The notes beneath the pieces are model-generated. The model was not told the DNA's origin. It saw only the letters and a program-made list of their open reading frames with translations, and ran no database searches. Shown here in pieces: positions 1 to 8,845 of a stretch of DNA of 64,000 nucleotides (within the stretch, counting starts at the first letter, position 1; each line of letters opens with the position of its first letter). The translations under genes and the position numbers were made by a program. The DNA comes from Microbacterium terrae. Lineage in GTDB: Bacteria > Actinomycetota > Actinomycetes > Actinomycetales > Microbacteriaceae. The DNA lies in contig NZ_JAFDSS010000001.1 in the NCBI RefSeq assembly GCF_017831975.1, positions 1,240,001 to 1,304,000 of the forward strand, in the 5' to 3' direction.

Positions 1-1607
1 AACTCATGCCGGTGCACCAGTTCGTCGACGACGACGTGCTGCAGCAGAAGGGCCTGCGCAACTACTGGGGCTACAACACGATCTCGTTCTTCGCGCCGCA
101 CAACGGCTACTCGGCGTCGGGACGCCGAGGGCAGCAGGTGCAGGAGTTCAAGGGGATGGTGAAGGCGCTCCACGCCGCCGGCATCGAGGTCATCCTCGAC
201 GTCGTGTACAACCACACCGCCGAGGGCAACGGCCTCGGCCCCACGCTCTCGATGCGCGGCATCGACAACGCCGCGTACTACAAGCTCGACGATGACGACC
301 GGCGGCAGTACACCGACTACACCGGCACCGGGAACAGTCTCAACGTGCGCAATCCGCACGCTCTGCAGCTGGTCATGGATTCGCTCCGCTACTGGGTGCT
401 CGAGATGCACGTCGACGGCTTCCGCTTCGACCTCGCATCCGCGCTCGCCCGCGAGTTCTACGCCGTCGACCGGCTCTCCTCGTTCTTCGAGCTCGTCCAG
501 CAGGACCCCGTGGTCTCGCAGGTGAAGCTCATCGCCGAGCCCTGGGACGTCGGACCGGGCGGCTACCAGGTCGGCAACTTCCCCCCGCAGTGGACCGAGT
601 GGAACGGGCGCTACCGCGACACCGTCCGCGACTTCTGGCGCGGCGAGCCCCAGGCGCTCGGCGAGTTCGCCTCACGCCTCACCGGGTCGGCCGACCTGTA
701 CGAGCACTCCGGGCGCCGGCCCGTGGCATCCGTCAACTTCGTCACCGCACACGACGGCTTCACTCTCCGAGATCTCGTCTCGTACGAGCGCAAGCACAAC
801 GAGGCGAACGGAGAGGACGGCCGGGACGGTGCCGACGACAACCGGTCGAGGAACTTCGGCGTCGAGGGTCCGACCGACGACCCGGCGATCCTCGCGCTCC
901 GCGCGCGTCAGCAGCGCAACTTCATCGCCACCCTGCTGCTCAGTCAGGGGGTGCCGATGCTGCTGCACGGCGATGAGCTCGGGCGCACCCAGGGCGGCAA
1001 CAACAACGGGTATGCGCAAGACGACGAGACGACGTGGGTGGACTGGGATGCCGCCGATCAGCCGCTGCTCGAGTTCACGGCAGCTCTGGCCCGGCTGCGA
1101 CGCGATCATCCGACCTTTCGCCGGCGGCGCTTCTTCGAAGGCCGACCCGTGCGGCGGGCCGTGGGGGAGCCGGTCCAGGACATCGCCTGGCTCCGCCCCG
1201 ACGGCTCGCTCATGGAGTCCGAGGACTGGGACTCGGGGTTCGGCAGGGCGATCGGCGTCTTCCTCAACGGGGCGGGCATCCGCGAGCGCGACCGGCGCGG
1301 CGAGCCCATCCGGGACCGCCACTTCATCGTGCTGTTCAACGCGGGCGACGACATCATCGACTTCCATATCCCCGTCGTGGAATACAGCCCCGACTGGGAG
1401 GTCGTCGTCGACACCGCGGGTGCGCAGGCCGACTCGGCGCCGCTCGGCCCGGGATCGACGGTTCGCCTCGAGGCGACCTCGCTGATCGTGCTGAGGGAGC
1501 ACGACCCGCGCGCATCGGTCGTCGATCACTCCGTGGCGGGCGCGCTGGCGGTCCTCGCCGGCGCGCCCGCCACGACGCACGCGCCGCGGGCGGAACTGCG
1601 GGTCTGA
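1..1607 (+). CDS. glgX: Glycogen debranching enzyme GlgX, partial (5' end outside the window)
   Basis: Hydrolyses alpha-1,6 branch points of glycogen in the cytoplasm (GH13, isoamylase/GlgX type). The frame is open at base 1, so the gene starts upstream; the first visible Met is at base 6. Counting from it, the catalytic nucleophile is in DGFRFD (Asp142), the acid/base in AEPWDVG (Glu178) and the third carboxylate in TAHDGF (Asp250). Intact family members are about 700 residues, so roughly 170-190 residues are missing. The C-terminal beta domain is complete. It converges on map with a 12-base gap. A separate GlgX paralogue lies at 25946-28027. Confidence 0.95.
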   Translation, partial: LMPVHQFVDDDVLQQKGLRNYWGYNTISFFAPHNGYSASGRRGQQVQEFKGMVKALHAAGIEVILDVVYNHTAEGNGLGPTLSMRGIDNAAYYKLDDDDRRQYTDYTGTGNSLNVRNPHALQLVMDSLRYWVLEMHVDGFRFDLASALAREFYAVDRLSSFFELVQQDPVVSQVKLIAEPWDVGPGGYQVGNFPPQWTEWNGRYRDTVRDFWRGEPQALGEFASRLTGSADLYEHSGRRPVASVNFVTAHDGFTLRDLVSYERKHNEANGEDGRDGADDNRSRNFGVEGPTDDPAILALRARQQRNFIATLLLSQGVPMLLHGDELGRTQGGNNNGYAQDDETTWVDWDAADQPLLEFTAALARLRRDHPTFRRRRFFEGRPVRRAVGEPVQDIAWLRPDGSLMESEDWDSGFGRAIGVFLNGAGIRERDRRGEPIRDRHFIVLFNAGDDIIDFHIPVVEYSPDWEVVVDTAGAQADSAPLGPGSTVRLEATSLIVLREHDPRASVVDHSVAGALAVLAGAPATTHAPRAELRV

Positions 1608-1619
1608 AGCCGTTCGGCG

Positions 1620-2402
1620 TCAGGAGACGCCGAGCCAGGAGCGGTCGGTGAGCACGATCGGGCCGTCGGCGGTCACCGCGATGGTGTGCTCGGAGTGGGC
1701 CCCGCGCGAGCCGTCGGCCGAGCGCAGGGTCCAGCCGTCGGGGTCGGTGATCAGCTCGTCGGTGGTCTGCAGGAACCACGGCTCGAGGGCGACGACGAGA
1801 CCGGCCCGGAGCGGGTAGCCGCGTGCCGGCTTGCCGTCGTTGGGCACGTGGGGGTCGCCGTGCATGATGCGGCCGACGCCGTGCCCGCCGAAGTCGGTGT
1901 TGATCGAGTACCCGTCGCCGTGGCCGACGCCGGCGATCGCATGGGAGATGTCGCCGATGCGGTTGCCGACCGTGGCCGCGGCGATCGCGGCGTCGAGCGC
2001 GCGCTCAGTGGAGTCGATCAGGGCGAGGTCCTCGTCGCGGGCCGTGCCGACGACGAACGACACCGCGGAGTCGGCGACCCAGCCGTCGATCGAGACCGCG
2101 AAGTCGAGCGAGACGAGGTCGCCGTCGCGCAGTGCGTAGTCGTGGGGGAGGCCGTGCAGCACGGCGTCGTTGACCGACGTGCAGATGACCTTGCCGAACG
2201 GGCTGGCGCCGAACGAGGGGTGGTAGTCGATGTAGCACGACTCGGCGCCCGCCTTGCGGATGAGCTCGTGCGCCCGGCGGTCGATCGAGAGCAGATTCGT
2301 CCCGATCCGGGTCTCGTCCCTCAGGGTGGCCAGGGTCTCGGCCACGAAGCGGCCGGCCGGTCGCATCGCCTCGATCTCGGCGGGCGTGCGCAGTTCGATC
2401 AT
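1620..2402 (-). CDS. map: Methionine aminopeptidase (type I)
   Basis: Removes the initiator Met from nascent proteins; a dinuclear-metal enzyme. All five metal ligands are present in a 260-residue protein: Asp100 (SLDFAV), Asp111 (VADSAV), His174 (GGHGVGR), Glu207 (ALEPW) and Glu238 (SEHTI), with the active-site His83 in VLHGLPH. Two in-frame ATGs lie close together (2408 and 2402). The GAGAGG Shine-Dalgarno is one base from the first but seven bases from the second, so 2402 (MIELRTP) is chosen. It is divergent from the membrane protein at 2519 and is probably transcribed alone. Confidence 0.95.
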   Translation of the reverse strand: MIELRTPAEIEAMRPAGRFVAETLATLRDETRIGTNLLSIDRRAHELIRKAGAESCYIDYHPSFGASPFGKVICTSVNDAVLHGLPHDYALRDGDLVSLDFAVSIDGWVADSAVSFVVGTARDEDLALIDSTERALDAAIAAATVGNRIGDISHAIAGVGHGDGYSINTDFGGHGVGRIMHGDPHVPNDGKPARGYPLRAGLVVALEPWFLQTTDELITDPDGWTLRSADGSRGAHSEHTIAVTADGPIVLTDRSWLGVS

Positions 2403-2505
2403 CGACATTCCTCTCGTCTCGTTCATTCTCGCCGACGGTCGGAGCGTGCGCTGGGAGGTCGCCACGAAGCCACGCCGTCCGCACCCGTCGACGGGGCGAC
2501 CGGCG

Positions 2506-2511
2506 TACCAT
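2506..2511 (+). promoter_or_regulatory. -10 box (TACCAT) for the 2519 gene, leaderless spacing
   Basis: TACCAT ends seven bases before the ATG at 2519 and no Shine-Dalgarno is visible. This is the spacing expected when transcription starts at the A of the start codon. No convincing -35 is seen. Confidence 0.45.
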
Positions 2512-2518
2512 CGACAAC

Positions 2519-3025
2519 ATGTGGCTGCGTCGTGCTCTCTTCGGCTGGCTGATCCCGTCTGCCTTCGTGCTGCCGCTGTGGCTGCTCGTCGGCTGGGGCG
2601 TCTTCAACGCCGGCGGCTGGGCGTTCCTGTGGGTGATCTTCCTCGCGATCCCCGGGGTCTTCCTGTGGCAGCTGCTGCTGACCCTCCTCGTCCGGGCGCG
2701 CGGCACGGTGCGGGCGCACCGCGCGGTGTCATGGCCGGACGCAGGAGGCTTCGTGCTCTGGCACGCGATGGTGATCTCGCTGGGCTTCTTCGTGCAGTCG
2801 TGGTGGGCGCCGATGCTCGCCCTCACGATCCTGGTCGGCATCGGCGTGTTCTGGCTGGCGCTGTGGCAGCTGTGGCGGGAGGCCCGGCCGTCGGGCCTCG
2901 TGATGCGCACGACCGAAGGCGTCGCCTACATCCCGGCCTCCGCCGAGGGGCGGGAGTCCGCGGCCGGATCGGCCGGCGCCCCCGAGGTCATCGTCCTGAG
3001 CGAGAAGCGCGCACCCACGGACTGA
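2519..3025 (+). CDS. Conserved actinobacterial membrane protein, function unknown
   Basis: A 168-residue protein with about four hydrophobic segments: roughly residues 8-28, 33-58, 82-98 and 100-120. A positively charged loop (RARGTVRAHRA) separates the second and third. The C-terminal 45 residues are hydrophilic. No catalytic motif or transporter signature is recognisable. It sits alone between map and rplS, both in other transcription units. The start is supported by a -10 box seven bases upstream. I do not recognise the family. Confidence 0.8.
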   Translation: MWLRRALFGWLIPSAFVLPLWLLVGWGVFNAGGWAFLWVIFLAIPGVFLWQLLLTLLVRARGTVRAHRAVSWPDAGGFVLWHAMVISLGFFVQSWWAPMLALTILVGIGVFWLALWQLWREARPSGLVMRTTEGVAYIPASAEGRESAAGSAGAPEVIVLSEKRAPTD

Positions 3026-3031
3026 GCCGGT

Positions 3032-3060
3032 TTGGCCCGAGGTGCCTTCCATGGCAGAAT
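3032..3060 (+). promoter_or_regulatory. Promoter of rplS
   Basis: TTGGCC (3032-3037) and CAGAAT (3055-3060) are separated by 17 bases, a good sigma-70-type arrangement. It starts just after the stop codon of the preceding gene and leaves a leader of about 125 bases before rplS. Confidence 0.55.
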
Positions 3061-3123
3061 GGTTCCTTGTGCCCTGACAGGTTCTGCCTCAGGGGAACCG
3101 GCCGTGCGACCTCGTGTCCACTG

Positions 3124-3161
3124 CCACGGGCGCACACAATCATTTTCCTTCCTTCCCGTGG
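3124..3161 (+). promoter_or_regulatory. Hairpin in the rplS 5' leader
   Basis: CCACGGG (3124-3130) pairs perfectly with CCCGTGG (3155-3161) around a 24-base pyrimidine-rich loop, about 30 bases before the rplS start. The leader is long for a ribosomal protein gene and may hold an autoregulatory structure; that is inference. Confidence 0.35.
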
Positions 3162-3193
3162 TCGACCTGTGGCGGCCTCAGAGAGACACGATC

Positions 3194-3541
3194 ATGCAGA
3201 TCCTCGACGCAGTCGACGCGGCTTCGCTCCGCTCCGACATCCCCGCCTTCGGCCCCGGTGACACCGTCAAGGTGCACGTCAACATCACCGAGGGCAACCG
3301 CTCCCGCATCCAGGTCTTCCAGGGCGTCGTCATCCGCCGCCAGGGCGACAGCGTTCGCGAGACCTTCACGGTGCGCAAGATCAGCTTCCAGGTCGGTGTC
3401 GAGCGCACCTTCCCCGTGCACTCCCCGGTGATCGACCACATCGAGGTCGTCACCCGCGGTGACGTGCGTCGCGCGAAGCTCTACTACCTGCGCAACCTCC
3501 GCGGCAAGAAGGCCAAGATCAAGGAGAAGCGCGACCGCTGA
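3194..3541 (+). CDS. rplS: 50S ribosomal protein L19
   Basis: A structural protein of the 50S subunit at the interface with 30S. The 115 residues match the usual length and carry the L19 core ([33 protein letters not shown]) with the basic C-terminal [11 protein letters not shown]. The frame stays open upstream to 3032, but the conserved start is MQILDAV at 3194, downstream of a purine-rich GAGAGACACG. It has its own promoter, structured leader and strong terminator, so it is probably monocistronic. Confidence 0.97.
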   Translation: MQILDAVDAASLRSDIPAFGPGDTVKVHVNITEGNRSRIQVFQGVVIRRQGDSVRETFTVRKISFQVGVERTFPVHSPVIDHIEVVTRGDVRRAKLYYLRNLRGKKAKIKEKRDR

Positions 3542-3555
3542 GCGTCGCCTCCCTC

Positions 3556-3587
3556 CGAAAGCCCCGACCGATCGGTCGGGGCTTTCG
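3556..3587 (+). terminator. Terminator after rplS (perfect palindrome)
   Basis: A 32-base perfect palindrome with a GC-rich core and flanking CGAAA/TTTCG, 15 bases after the rplS stop. It should fold as a long hairpin with a tiny loop. Confidence 0.8.
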
Positions 3588-3673
3588 TCGTCTCCGGCGG
3601 ATGACGGCGACGGAATGTGGGAACCTTGAGGGGGTTCCGCCGCAGCGACGGCGAGCCCGCGAAGGGAACACGA

Positions 3674-4453
3674 ATGACGACCGAGAAGGCGGCATCGGCC
3701 GAGCCGGCACCCACCGCCGACGGCGGCGATTCGGTGATCCACCGTCGCCGACGGGGCTGGCTCACCTTCCTGCGCGACGTGCTGGTGATCGTGCTGATCG
3801 CCGTGCTGGTCTCCTTCCTCGTCAAGACCTTCCTGGTGCGCTCGTTCTACATCCCGTCGGGATCGATGGAGGACACGCTCCTCATCAACGACCGCATCCT
3901 CGTCGATGAGATCACTCCCCGCTTCGGCGGGTACGACCACGGCGACATCGTCGTCTTCGAGGATCCGGGCGGATGGCTGCCGCCGAGCACCACGCCCGAT
4001 CGTCCTCCCGTGGTCGAGGCCGTCGACTGGGCGCTGTCGCTCGTCGGACTCTCGGCACCCGACAGCGACGACCACCTCGTCAAGCGGATCATCGGACTCC
4101 CGGGCGATCACGTGGTCTGCTGCAACGCGCTCGGACAGATCACCATCAACGGCATCCCGATCGACGAGACGTCGTATGTGAAGCTGCCCGACGGCGCGTC
4201 GGCGGTGTCGGAGGACTCATTCGACGTCGTGGTGCCCGACGACCGCCTGTGGGTGCTCGGCGACAACCGCTACCGATCCAAGGATTCCCGCTACAACACC
4301 GACCAGCCCGGTGACGGGTTCGTCCCGGTCGGGAACGTCGTCGGGCGCGCGTTCCTCGTGACCTGGCCGCTCGACCGGTTCGGACTGCTCGACTTCCACC
4401 ACGAGGTGTTCGCGGGCGTCCCCGATCCCGGCGCGGAGGAATCCGCGAAGTGA
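3674..4453 (+). CDS. lepB: Signal peptidase I
   Basis: Membrane-bound serine protease that cleaves signal peptides of exported proteins. In 259 residues it has a basic cytoplasmic stretch (HRRRRGW), one membrane anchor at about 34-52, the catalytic Ser64 in PSGSM, the general-base Lys137 in VKRIIGLPGD and the late GDNR box near 197-200. After the Ser, the usual M-x-P is MED, so the proline is absent. The start at 3674 follows GAAGGGA; an upstream in-frame ATG at 3617 lacks such a site. rnhB overlaps its stop, so the two are co-translated. Confidence 0.95.
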   Translation: MTTEKAASAEPAPTADGGDSVIHRRRRGWLTFLRDVLVIVLIAVLVSFLVKTFLVRSFYIPSGSMEDTLLINDRILVDEITPRFGGYDHGDIVVFEDPGGWLPPSTTPDRPPVVEAVDWALSLVGLSAPDSDDHLVKRIIGLPGDHVVCCNALGQITINGIPIDETSYVKLPDGASAVSEDSFDVVVPDDRLWVLGDNRYRSKDSRYNTDQPGDGFVPVGNVVGRAFLVTWPLDRFGLLDFHHEVFAGVPDPGAEESAK

Positions 4454-5109
4454 CCGTGGTCGAGCCGAAGCTCACGCTGGAGCGTCGCCTCCTGCGCGAG
4501 CATGCGCTCGTCATCGCGTGCGACGAGGTCGGGCGCGGTGCGCTCGCGGGTCCCGTCGCCGTCGGGGCGGCGGTGGTGGATGCTCCGCGTTCGCGCAAGC
4601 GCGTCCCGCAGGGACTGCGCGACTCGAAGCTGATCCCCGAGGCACGTCGCGACGATGTCGCCGCGAGAGCTGCGATGTGGGTCGCCGCGAGTTCCGTCGG
4701 GTGGGCGAGCTCGATCGAGATCGACGAGATCGGCATCATGCGCGCGCTCGGACTCGCGACGCTGCGCGCGATCGCCGACCTGCGCACGCAGGGCGTCGTG
4801 CCCGAGGAGGCGATCATCGTGCTCGACGGCAACTACGACTACATCACTCCCGCCGGCGGCCGGGGGCTGCTCGTCCGCCCGGTGATCAAGGCCGACCGCG
4901 ACTGCGCATCCGCGTCCGCCGCGTCGGTGATCGCCAAAGTCGCGCGCGACCACCTGATGGTGGGCCTGCACGACGAGCATCCCGCATACGGCTGGTCGAG
5001 CAACAAGGGCTACGCGAGCCCCGACCACCGGGCGGCCATCCGCGAGCACGGCATCAGCCGTCATCACCGGGCGTCCTGGTCGATCGCGGACGCGCCGACC
5101 CTGTTCTGA
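4450..5109 (+). CDS. rnhB: Ribonuclease HII
   Basis: Cleaves RNA in RNA-DNA hybrids and removes misincorporated ribonucleotides. The 219-residue protein has the signature CDEVGRGALAGPV (Asp25, Glu26), LDGNYDY and KADRDCASASAASVIAK, which supply the remaining metal-binding carboxylates. The GTG start overlaps the lepB stop in a GTGA arrangement. This order is conserved in mycobacteria. Confidence 0.95.
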   Translation: MTVVEPKLTLERRLLREHALVIACDEVGRGALAGPVAVGAAVVDAPRSRKRVPQGLRDSKLIPEARRDDVAARAAMWVAASSVGWASSIEIDEIGIMRALGLATLRAIADLRTQGVVPEEAIIVLDGNYDYITPAGGRGLLVRPVIKADRDCASASAASVIAKVARDHLMVGLHDEHPAYGWSSNKGYASPDHRAAIREHGISRHHRASWSIADAPTLF

Positions 5110-5145
5110 GACGTCGCGCAGGCACGCCACCCGCTGCGGCGACCG

Positions 5146-5151
5146 TAGGAT
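5146..5151 (+). promoter_or_regulatory. -10 box (TAGGAT) before the DUF2469 gene
   Basis: TAGGAT ends nine bases before the ATG at 5161. The intervening GGAG is too close to serve as a normal Shine-Dalgarno, so a very short or absent leader is likely. Confidence 0.4.
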
Positions 5152-5160
5152 GGAGTCATC

Positions 5161-5484
5161 ATGGACGACGAGGTGTTCGACGACTACGACCGCGAGCTCG
5201 AACTGGCACTGTACAAGGAGTACCGCGACGTCGTGTCGCAGTTCCAGTACGTGATCGAGACCGAGCGGCGCTTCTATCTCGCCAACGAGGTGAACGTCGT
5301 CCGGAGAGACACCGAGCACGATTTCTACTTCGAGATCTCGATGACCGATGTGTGGGTCTGGGACATCTATCGCGCCGACCGGTTCGTGAAGGCCGTGCGG
5401 GTGCTGACGTTCAAGGACGTCAACGTCGAAGAGCTGCAGCGACGGGATTTCCACCTGCCCGAGGAGCTCTCGCTCGACAATTGA
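5161..5484 (+). CDS. DUF2469 family protein
   Basis: A 107-residue acidic cytoplasmic protein of a family almost confined to Actinobacteria, without signal or membrane segment. Recognisable stretches are DYDRELELALYKEYRD, TERRFYLANEVN and DVWVWDIYR; the gene has the same neighbours (rnhB, yraN) in Mycobacterium (Rv2901c). Its biochemical role is unknown. Confidence 0.88.
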   Translation: MDDEVFDDYDRELELALYKEYRDVVSQFQYVIETERRFYLANEVNVVRRDTEHDFYFEISMTDVWVWDIYRADRFVKAVRVLTFKDVNVEELQRRDFHLPEELSLDN

Positions 5485-5595
5485 CCCCGCCGCGAGGCGA
5501 CATCCGCTCCTCCCCAGGCGCGGCCACGTCGGCTGCGGCTGACAGATGCCCCGCGGCGCCGGTGGGCTCGGTGCGCGCCGCGTCACGATCGTGGC

Positions 5596-5964
5596 ATGGC
5601 AGACAAGGATGCGCTCGGTCGCGCAGGAGAAGATCGGGCGGCGGAGCACCTGGTGGCGTCAGGCTATCGCGTGCTCGATCGCAACTGGCGGTGCCGCGAG
5701 GGTGAGATCGACATCGTCGTGGCCGACGAGGCGAACCTCGTCGTGGTGGAGGTCAAGACCCGTCGCTCCGACGGGTTCGGGCATCCGTTCGAGGCGATCG
5801 ACGTGCGAAAGCGCGCACGGCTGTGGCGCCTGGCGATCGCCTGGGTGGCCGCGCATCGGGCGGAGGCGCAGGGCCGCCGCCTGCGCATCGACGCGATCGG
5901 CCTGATCGGGCCGGAGCCCGCGCTCGCGACGGTCGAGCACCTCGTCGACATCGAGGTCCCGTGA
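5596..5964 (+). CDS. YraN/UPF0102 family nuclease-fold protein
   Basis: A 122-residue protein with the restriction-endonuclease-like core of the YraN family: EGEIDIV (Asp39) followed by VVEVKTRR (Glu52, Lys54), the D...ExK pattern of this fold. Activity has not been firmly assigned in the family; association with Holliday-junction or uptake processing is inferred from its constant position next to comM and dprA. The comM start overlaps its stop (GTGA), indicating coupled translation. Confidence 0.88.
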   Translation: MADKDALGRAGEDRAAEHLVASGYRVLDRNWRCREGEIDIVVADEANLVVVEVKTRRSDGFGHPFEAIDVRKRARLWRLAIAWVAAHRAEAQGRRLRIDAIGLIGPEPALATVEHLVDIEVP

Positions 5965-7487
5965 CCGTCGCACGCACGTGGGCCGTCGCGATCGTCGGCG
6001 CTCGGGGAGAGCCGGTCGAGATCGAGGCGGATCTGTCGAACCAGACGCCCGAGTTCCGCATCATCGGCCTGGCCGACAAGGCGCTGGCCGAGGCCGGTCA
6101 GCGGGTGCGCAACGCCTGCGCGAACAGCGCTCTGCCGCTGCCGCGGCGGCGCCTGACGGTCAACCTGTCACCCGCCGCCCTGCCCAAGCAGGGGTCGGGC
6201 TTCGATGTCGGAATCGCCATCGCGGCGGTGGCCACCGAGATGGAGCTGGATGCCGCGTCGCTGGCATCGACCGTGCACATCGGCGAACTCGGACTCGACG
6301 GACGACTGCGGCCGGTGCCCGGCGTCCTGCCGGCGGTGATCGCGGCCGCCCAGAGCGGGAGGACGCGCGTGATCGTGCCATGGGCCAACCGCGAGGAGGC
6401 GGCGCTCGTCGCTGGGGTCGAGGTGATCGGTGCGGTCAACCTCGCGCAGGTCGCCGCGTCGCACGGGGCGCGCATCGAGCCGGTCGTGGAGGACCCCGTC
6501 GAGCTCGATGACGAGCCGGCGGCGACGGTGACGCCGCCGGATCTCGCGGAGGTGCTCGGGCAGCGCGAAGCGGTCGACGCCCTGGTCACCGCTGCCGCGG
6601 GAGGCCACCACCTGATGATGTGCGGACCGCCCGGCGCCGGGAAGACCATGCTCGCGCGGCGTCTGCCGGGGGTGCTCCCCGATCTCGACGACGCCGCCGC
6701 GCTGGAGGTCGCTTCGATCCGAAGCCTCACCGGCTCGCGCGTCGCCGAACTCGCCCGGACGCCGCCGTTCGAGGCTCCGCACCACAGCGCGAGCATCGCG
6801 GCTCTGGTCGGCGGCGGCACCCGCACCGTGCGCCCCGGTGCGATCGCGCGTGCGTCACGGGGCGTGCTGTTCCTCGACGAAGCGGGCGAGTTCCCGGCGA
6901 GTGCGCTCGATGCGCTCCGCCAGCCGCTCGAGTCCGGCGAGATCACGATCCATCGCGCCGGGGTGACCGCCGCGTTCCCCGCGCGGTTCCAGCTGATCAT
7001 GGCCACGAACCCCTGCCCGTGCGGTGACTTCGGCATCCGCGGCGGCACCTGCTCCTGCCCACCCGCGGCCATCCGGCGGTACCGATCTCGGCTGTCGGGC
7101 CCGATCCTCGATCGGATCGACATCGAGCTCACCCTCGCCCGGGTGTCGGTCGCGCACGGCACACCCGCCGCACCCGCGATGTCGACCGCGCACGCCCGGG
7201 GCATCGTCGCCGAGGCGCGGGCCCGCTCCGCGCGGCGACTCCGCGAGACGCCGTGGTCGACGAATGCGCAGGTGTCCGGCCAGTGGCTGCGGGACGGACC
7301 GTCGGCACCGCCGCCGCTCGTACGTCGGCCGTTGGATGCCGCGCTGCATCGGGGCGCGCTCACGCTCCGCGGGTACGACCGGGTTCTGCGCGTCGCGTGG
7401 TCGCTGGCCGACATCGACGGAGCCGCGCAGCTCGAGGTCTCGCACATCGGGCGCGCTCTCTACCTCAAGAAGGGAATCACCCCGTGA
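5961..7487 (+). CDS. comM: ComM/YifB family Mg-chelatase-like AAA+ ATPase
   Basis: Hexameric AAA+ helicase that promotes branch migration during integration of transformed DNA (role established for ComM in Gammaproteobacteria). The 508 residues have an N-terminal ChlI-like domain (about 1-170), Walker A GPPGAGKT at 222-229, Walker B VLFLDEAGEF near 302, and a cysteine-bearing insert NPCPCGDFGIRGGTCSC. The GTG at 5961 overlaps the yraN stop; an upstream in-frame start at 5823 would lie inside yraN and adds only low-complexity sequence. dprA overlaps its end. Confidence 0.93.
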   Translation: MTVARTWAVAIVGARGEPVEIEADLSNQTPEFRIIGLADKALAEAGQRVRNACANSALPLPRRRLTVNLSPAALPKQGSGFDVGIAIAAVATEMELDAASLASTVHIGELGLDGRLRPVPGVLPAVIAAAQSGRTRVIVPWANREEAALVAGVEVIGAVNLAQVAASHGARIEPVVEDPVELDDEPAATVTPPDLAEVLGQREAVDALVTAAAGGHHLMMCGPPGAGKTMLARRLPGVLPDLDDAAALEVASIRSLTGSRVAELARTPPFEAPHHSASIAALVGGGTRTVRPGAIARASRGVLFLDEAGEFPASALDALRQPLESGEITIHRAGVTAAFPARFQLIMATNPCPCGDFGIRGGTCSCPPAAIRRYRSRLSGPILDRIDIELTLARVSVAHGTPAAPAMSTAHARGIVAEARARSARRLRETPWSTNAQVSGQWLRDGPSAPPPLVRRPLDAALHRGALTLRGYDRVLRVAWSLADIDGAAQLEVSHIGRALYLKKGITP

Positions 7488-8680
7488 CCGCCATCGACGT
7501 CTCAGCCGACGCAGCACGCCGGGCGCTGGGCGCCAGCGACGAGCCGGACGACGTGCTCATCGACCGCTTCGCACGCGCTGCCTGGAGCCATCTCATCGAG
7601 CCGGGCGACGGTGTGGCCGGGCGCCTCATCGCGCACCTCGGAGCCGGCGAGGCGCTGCGGCGCGCGTTGGCCGATGCCGACGTCGACGGAGCGCTCACCG
7701 CCCAGGAGTACCGAGACGGCCGCCGTCGCTGGCTGCCGCGGGCCGATGCGGCAGACGTCGCCCATGCGCTGATGGTGGCGCGGCGTCATGACATAGCGCT
7801 GCTCACCCCGCGCGACGCGAGCTGGCCTTCCCTCCTCGACGACCTCGGGCCGCATGCGCCGGTGTGCCTGTGGGTGCGCGGCGACGTGACGCGCATCGCA
7901 CCGGCCCGCGCTGTCGCGATCGTCGGTGCACGGGCTGCGTCGGGCTACGGAGAGCACGTGGCGCAGGAGATGTCGGCCGATCTCGCCGGGAGCGGGGTGA
8001 CGGTGGTGTCAGGCGCCGCGTACGGCATCGACGCCGCTGCCCATCGCGCGGCGCTCGCGTGCGACGGCCCCACCGTCGCAGTTCTCGCGGGCGGGGCCGA
8101 CCGTGCCTATCCGGCGGGCAACACCCGCCTCATCGACACCATCGCCGCCTCCGGTGCGATCGTCAGCGAGTCGCCGCCGGGCGCGAGTCCCACCAAATGG
8201 AGGTTCTTGCAGCGCAACCGCATCATCGCGGCGGTCTCGCACGCGACAGTGGTCGTCGAGGCCGGGTGGCGAAGCGGGTCGCTGAACACGGCGAGTCACG
8301 CGCTCGCGATCGGCCGGCGCGTGGGCGCGGTGCCGGGACCGGTCACGAGCGCCGCATCGGCGGGGTGTCATCGCCTCCTGCGCACCGAGCCGGTCGACTG
8401 CATCACCTGTGCCGACGACGTGCGCGAGATGATCGGCATCGGGGGAGCGGTGCCGCTCGCGTTGCCGACTGACGGGCGACCGCCGACCGATGACCTCACG
8501 CGCATCCGCGATGCCTTGAGCGCACGCGCGTGGCGTGACCGCGACGACATCGCCCGCCGAAGTGGCCACGCGCCCGACGACGCCGCGTCCCTCCTCGGCA
8601 TCCTCCTCCTCGGGGGTGAGGTGGAGAGCTCGGATGCCGGGTGGCGACTGGTGCCACGTGCGTCGGCGCGCAGTGCCTGA
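7484..8680 (+). CDS. dprA: DNA-processing protein DprA
   Basis: Binds incoming single-stranded DNA and loads RecA. The 398-residue protein carries the DprA Rossmann core: AIVGARAASGYG, VSGAAYGIDAAAHRAAL, VAVLAGGADRAYP, SESPPGASPTKWRFLQRNRIIA and VVVEAGWRSGSLNTA. The final 90 residues form a winged-helix-like tail. GTG at 7484 overlaps the comM stop. With comM, this gives two transformation-associated recombination genes in one operon, but no uptake-pilus or ComEA/EC genes are in the window. Confidence 0.93.
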   Translation: MTAIDVSADAARRALGASDEPDDVLIDRFARAAWSHLIEPGDGVAGRLIAHLGAGEALRRALADADVDGALTAQEYRDGRRRWLPRADAADVAHALMVARRHDIALLTPRDASWPSLLDDLGPHAPVCLWVRGDVTRIAPARAVAIVGARAASGYGEHVAQEMSADLAGSGVTVVSGAAYGIDAAAHRAALACDGPTVAVLAGGADRAYPAGNTRLIDTIAASGAIVSESPPGASPTKWRFLQRNRIIAAVSHATVVVEAGWRSGSLNTASHALAIGRRVGAVPGPVTSAASAGCHRLLRTEPVDCITCADDVREMIGIGGAVPLALPTDGRPPTDDLTRIRDALSARAWRDRDDIARRSGHAPDDAASLLGILLLGGEVESSDAGWRLVPRASARSA

Positions 8681-8845
8681 GGCCGGCGGCCCCGATGCGG
8701 GGGCAGGTGGCGGCCGGGCCGGTCGTGCCCGCTGCGCCGGCTGATGGTGCTGAGGGGCCGCGTCGGTCACCGCCGCACGGGCATGCCGCGCCGGCGCCCG
8801 GCGCGCCCGCCGCCGAGCCGAACCAGGTGCGGGCATCCTGGGGTG
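8681..8845 (+). other. 165-bp gap between dprA and xerC
   Basis: No gene is supported here. A short GC-only hairpin (8788-8804, stem GCGCCG/CGGCGC) is present without a T-run. CATCCT at 8834-8839 lies six bases before the xerC ATG and could be a weak leaderless -10. Confidence 0.4.

Noticed and set aside
5146..5160. Riboswitches or T-boxes upstream of genes in the window
   Set aside because: Most intergenic gaps are under 150 bases and none shows a known riboswitch core; the rplS and rpsB leaders are structured but match no class I recognise.
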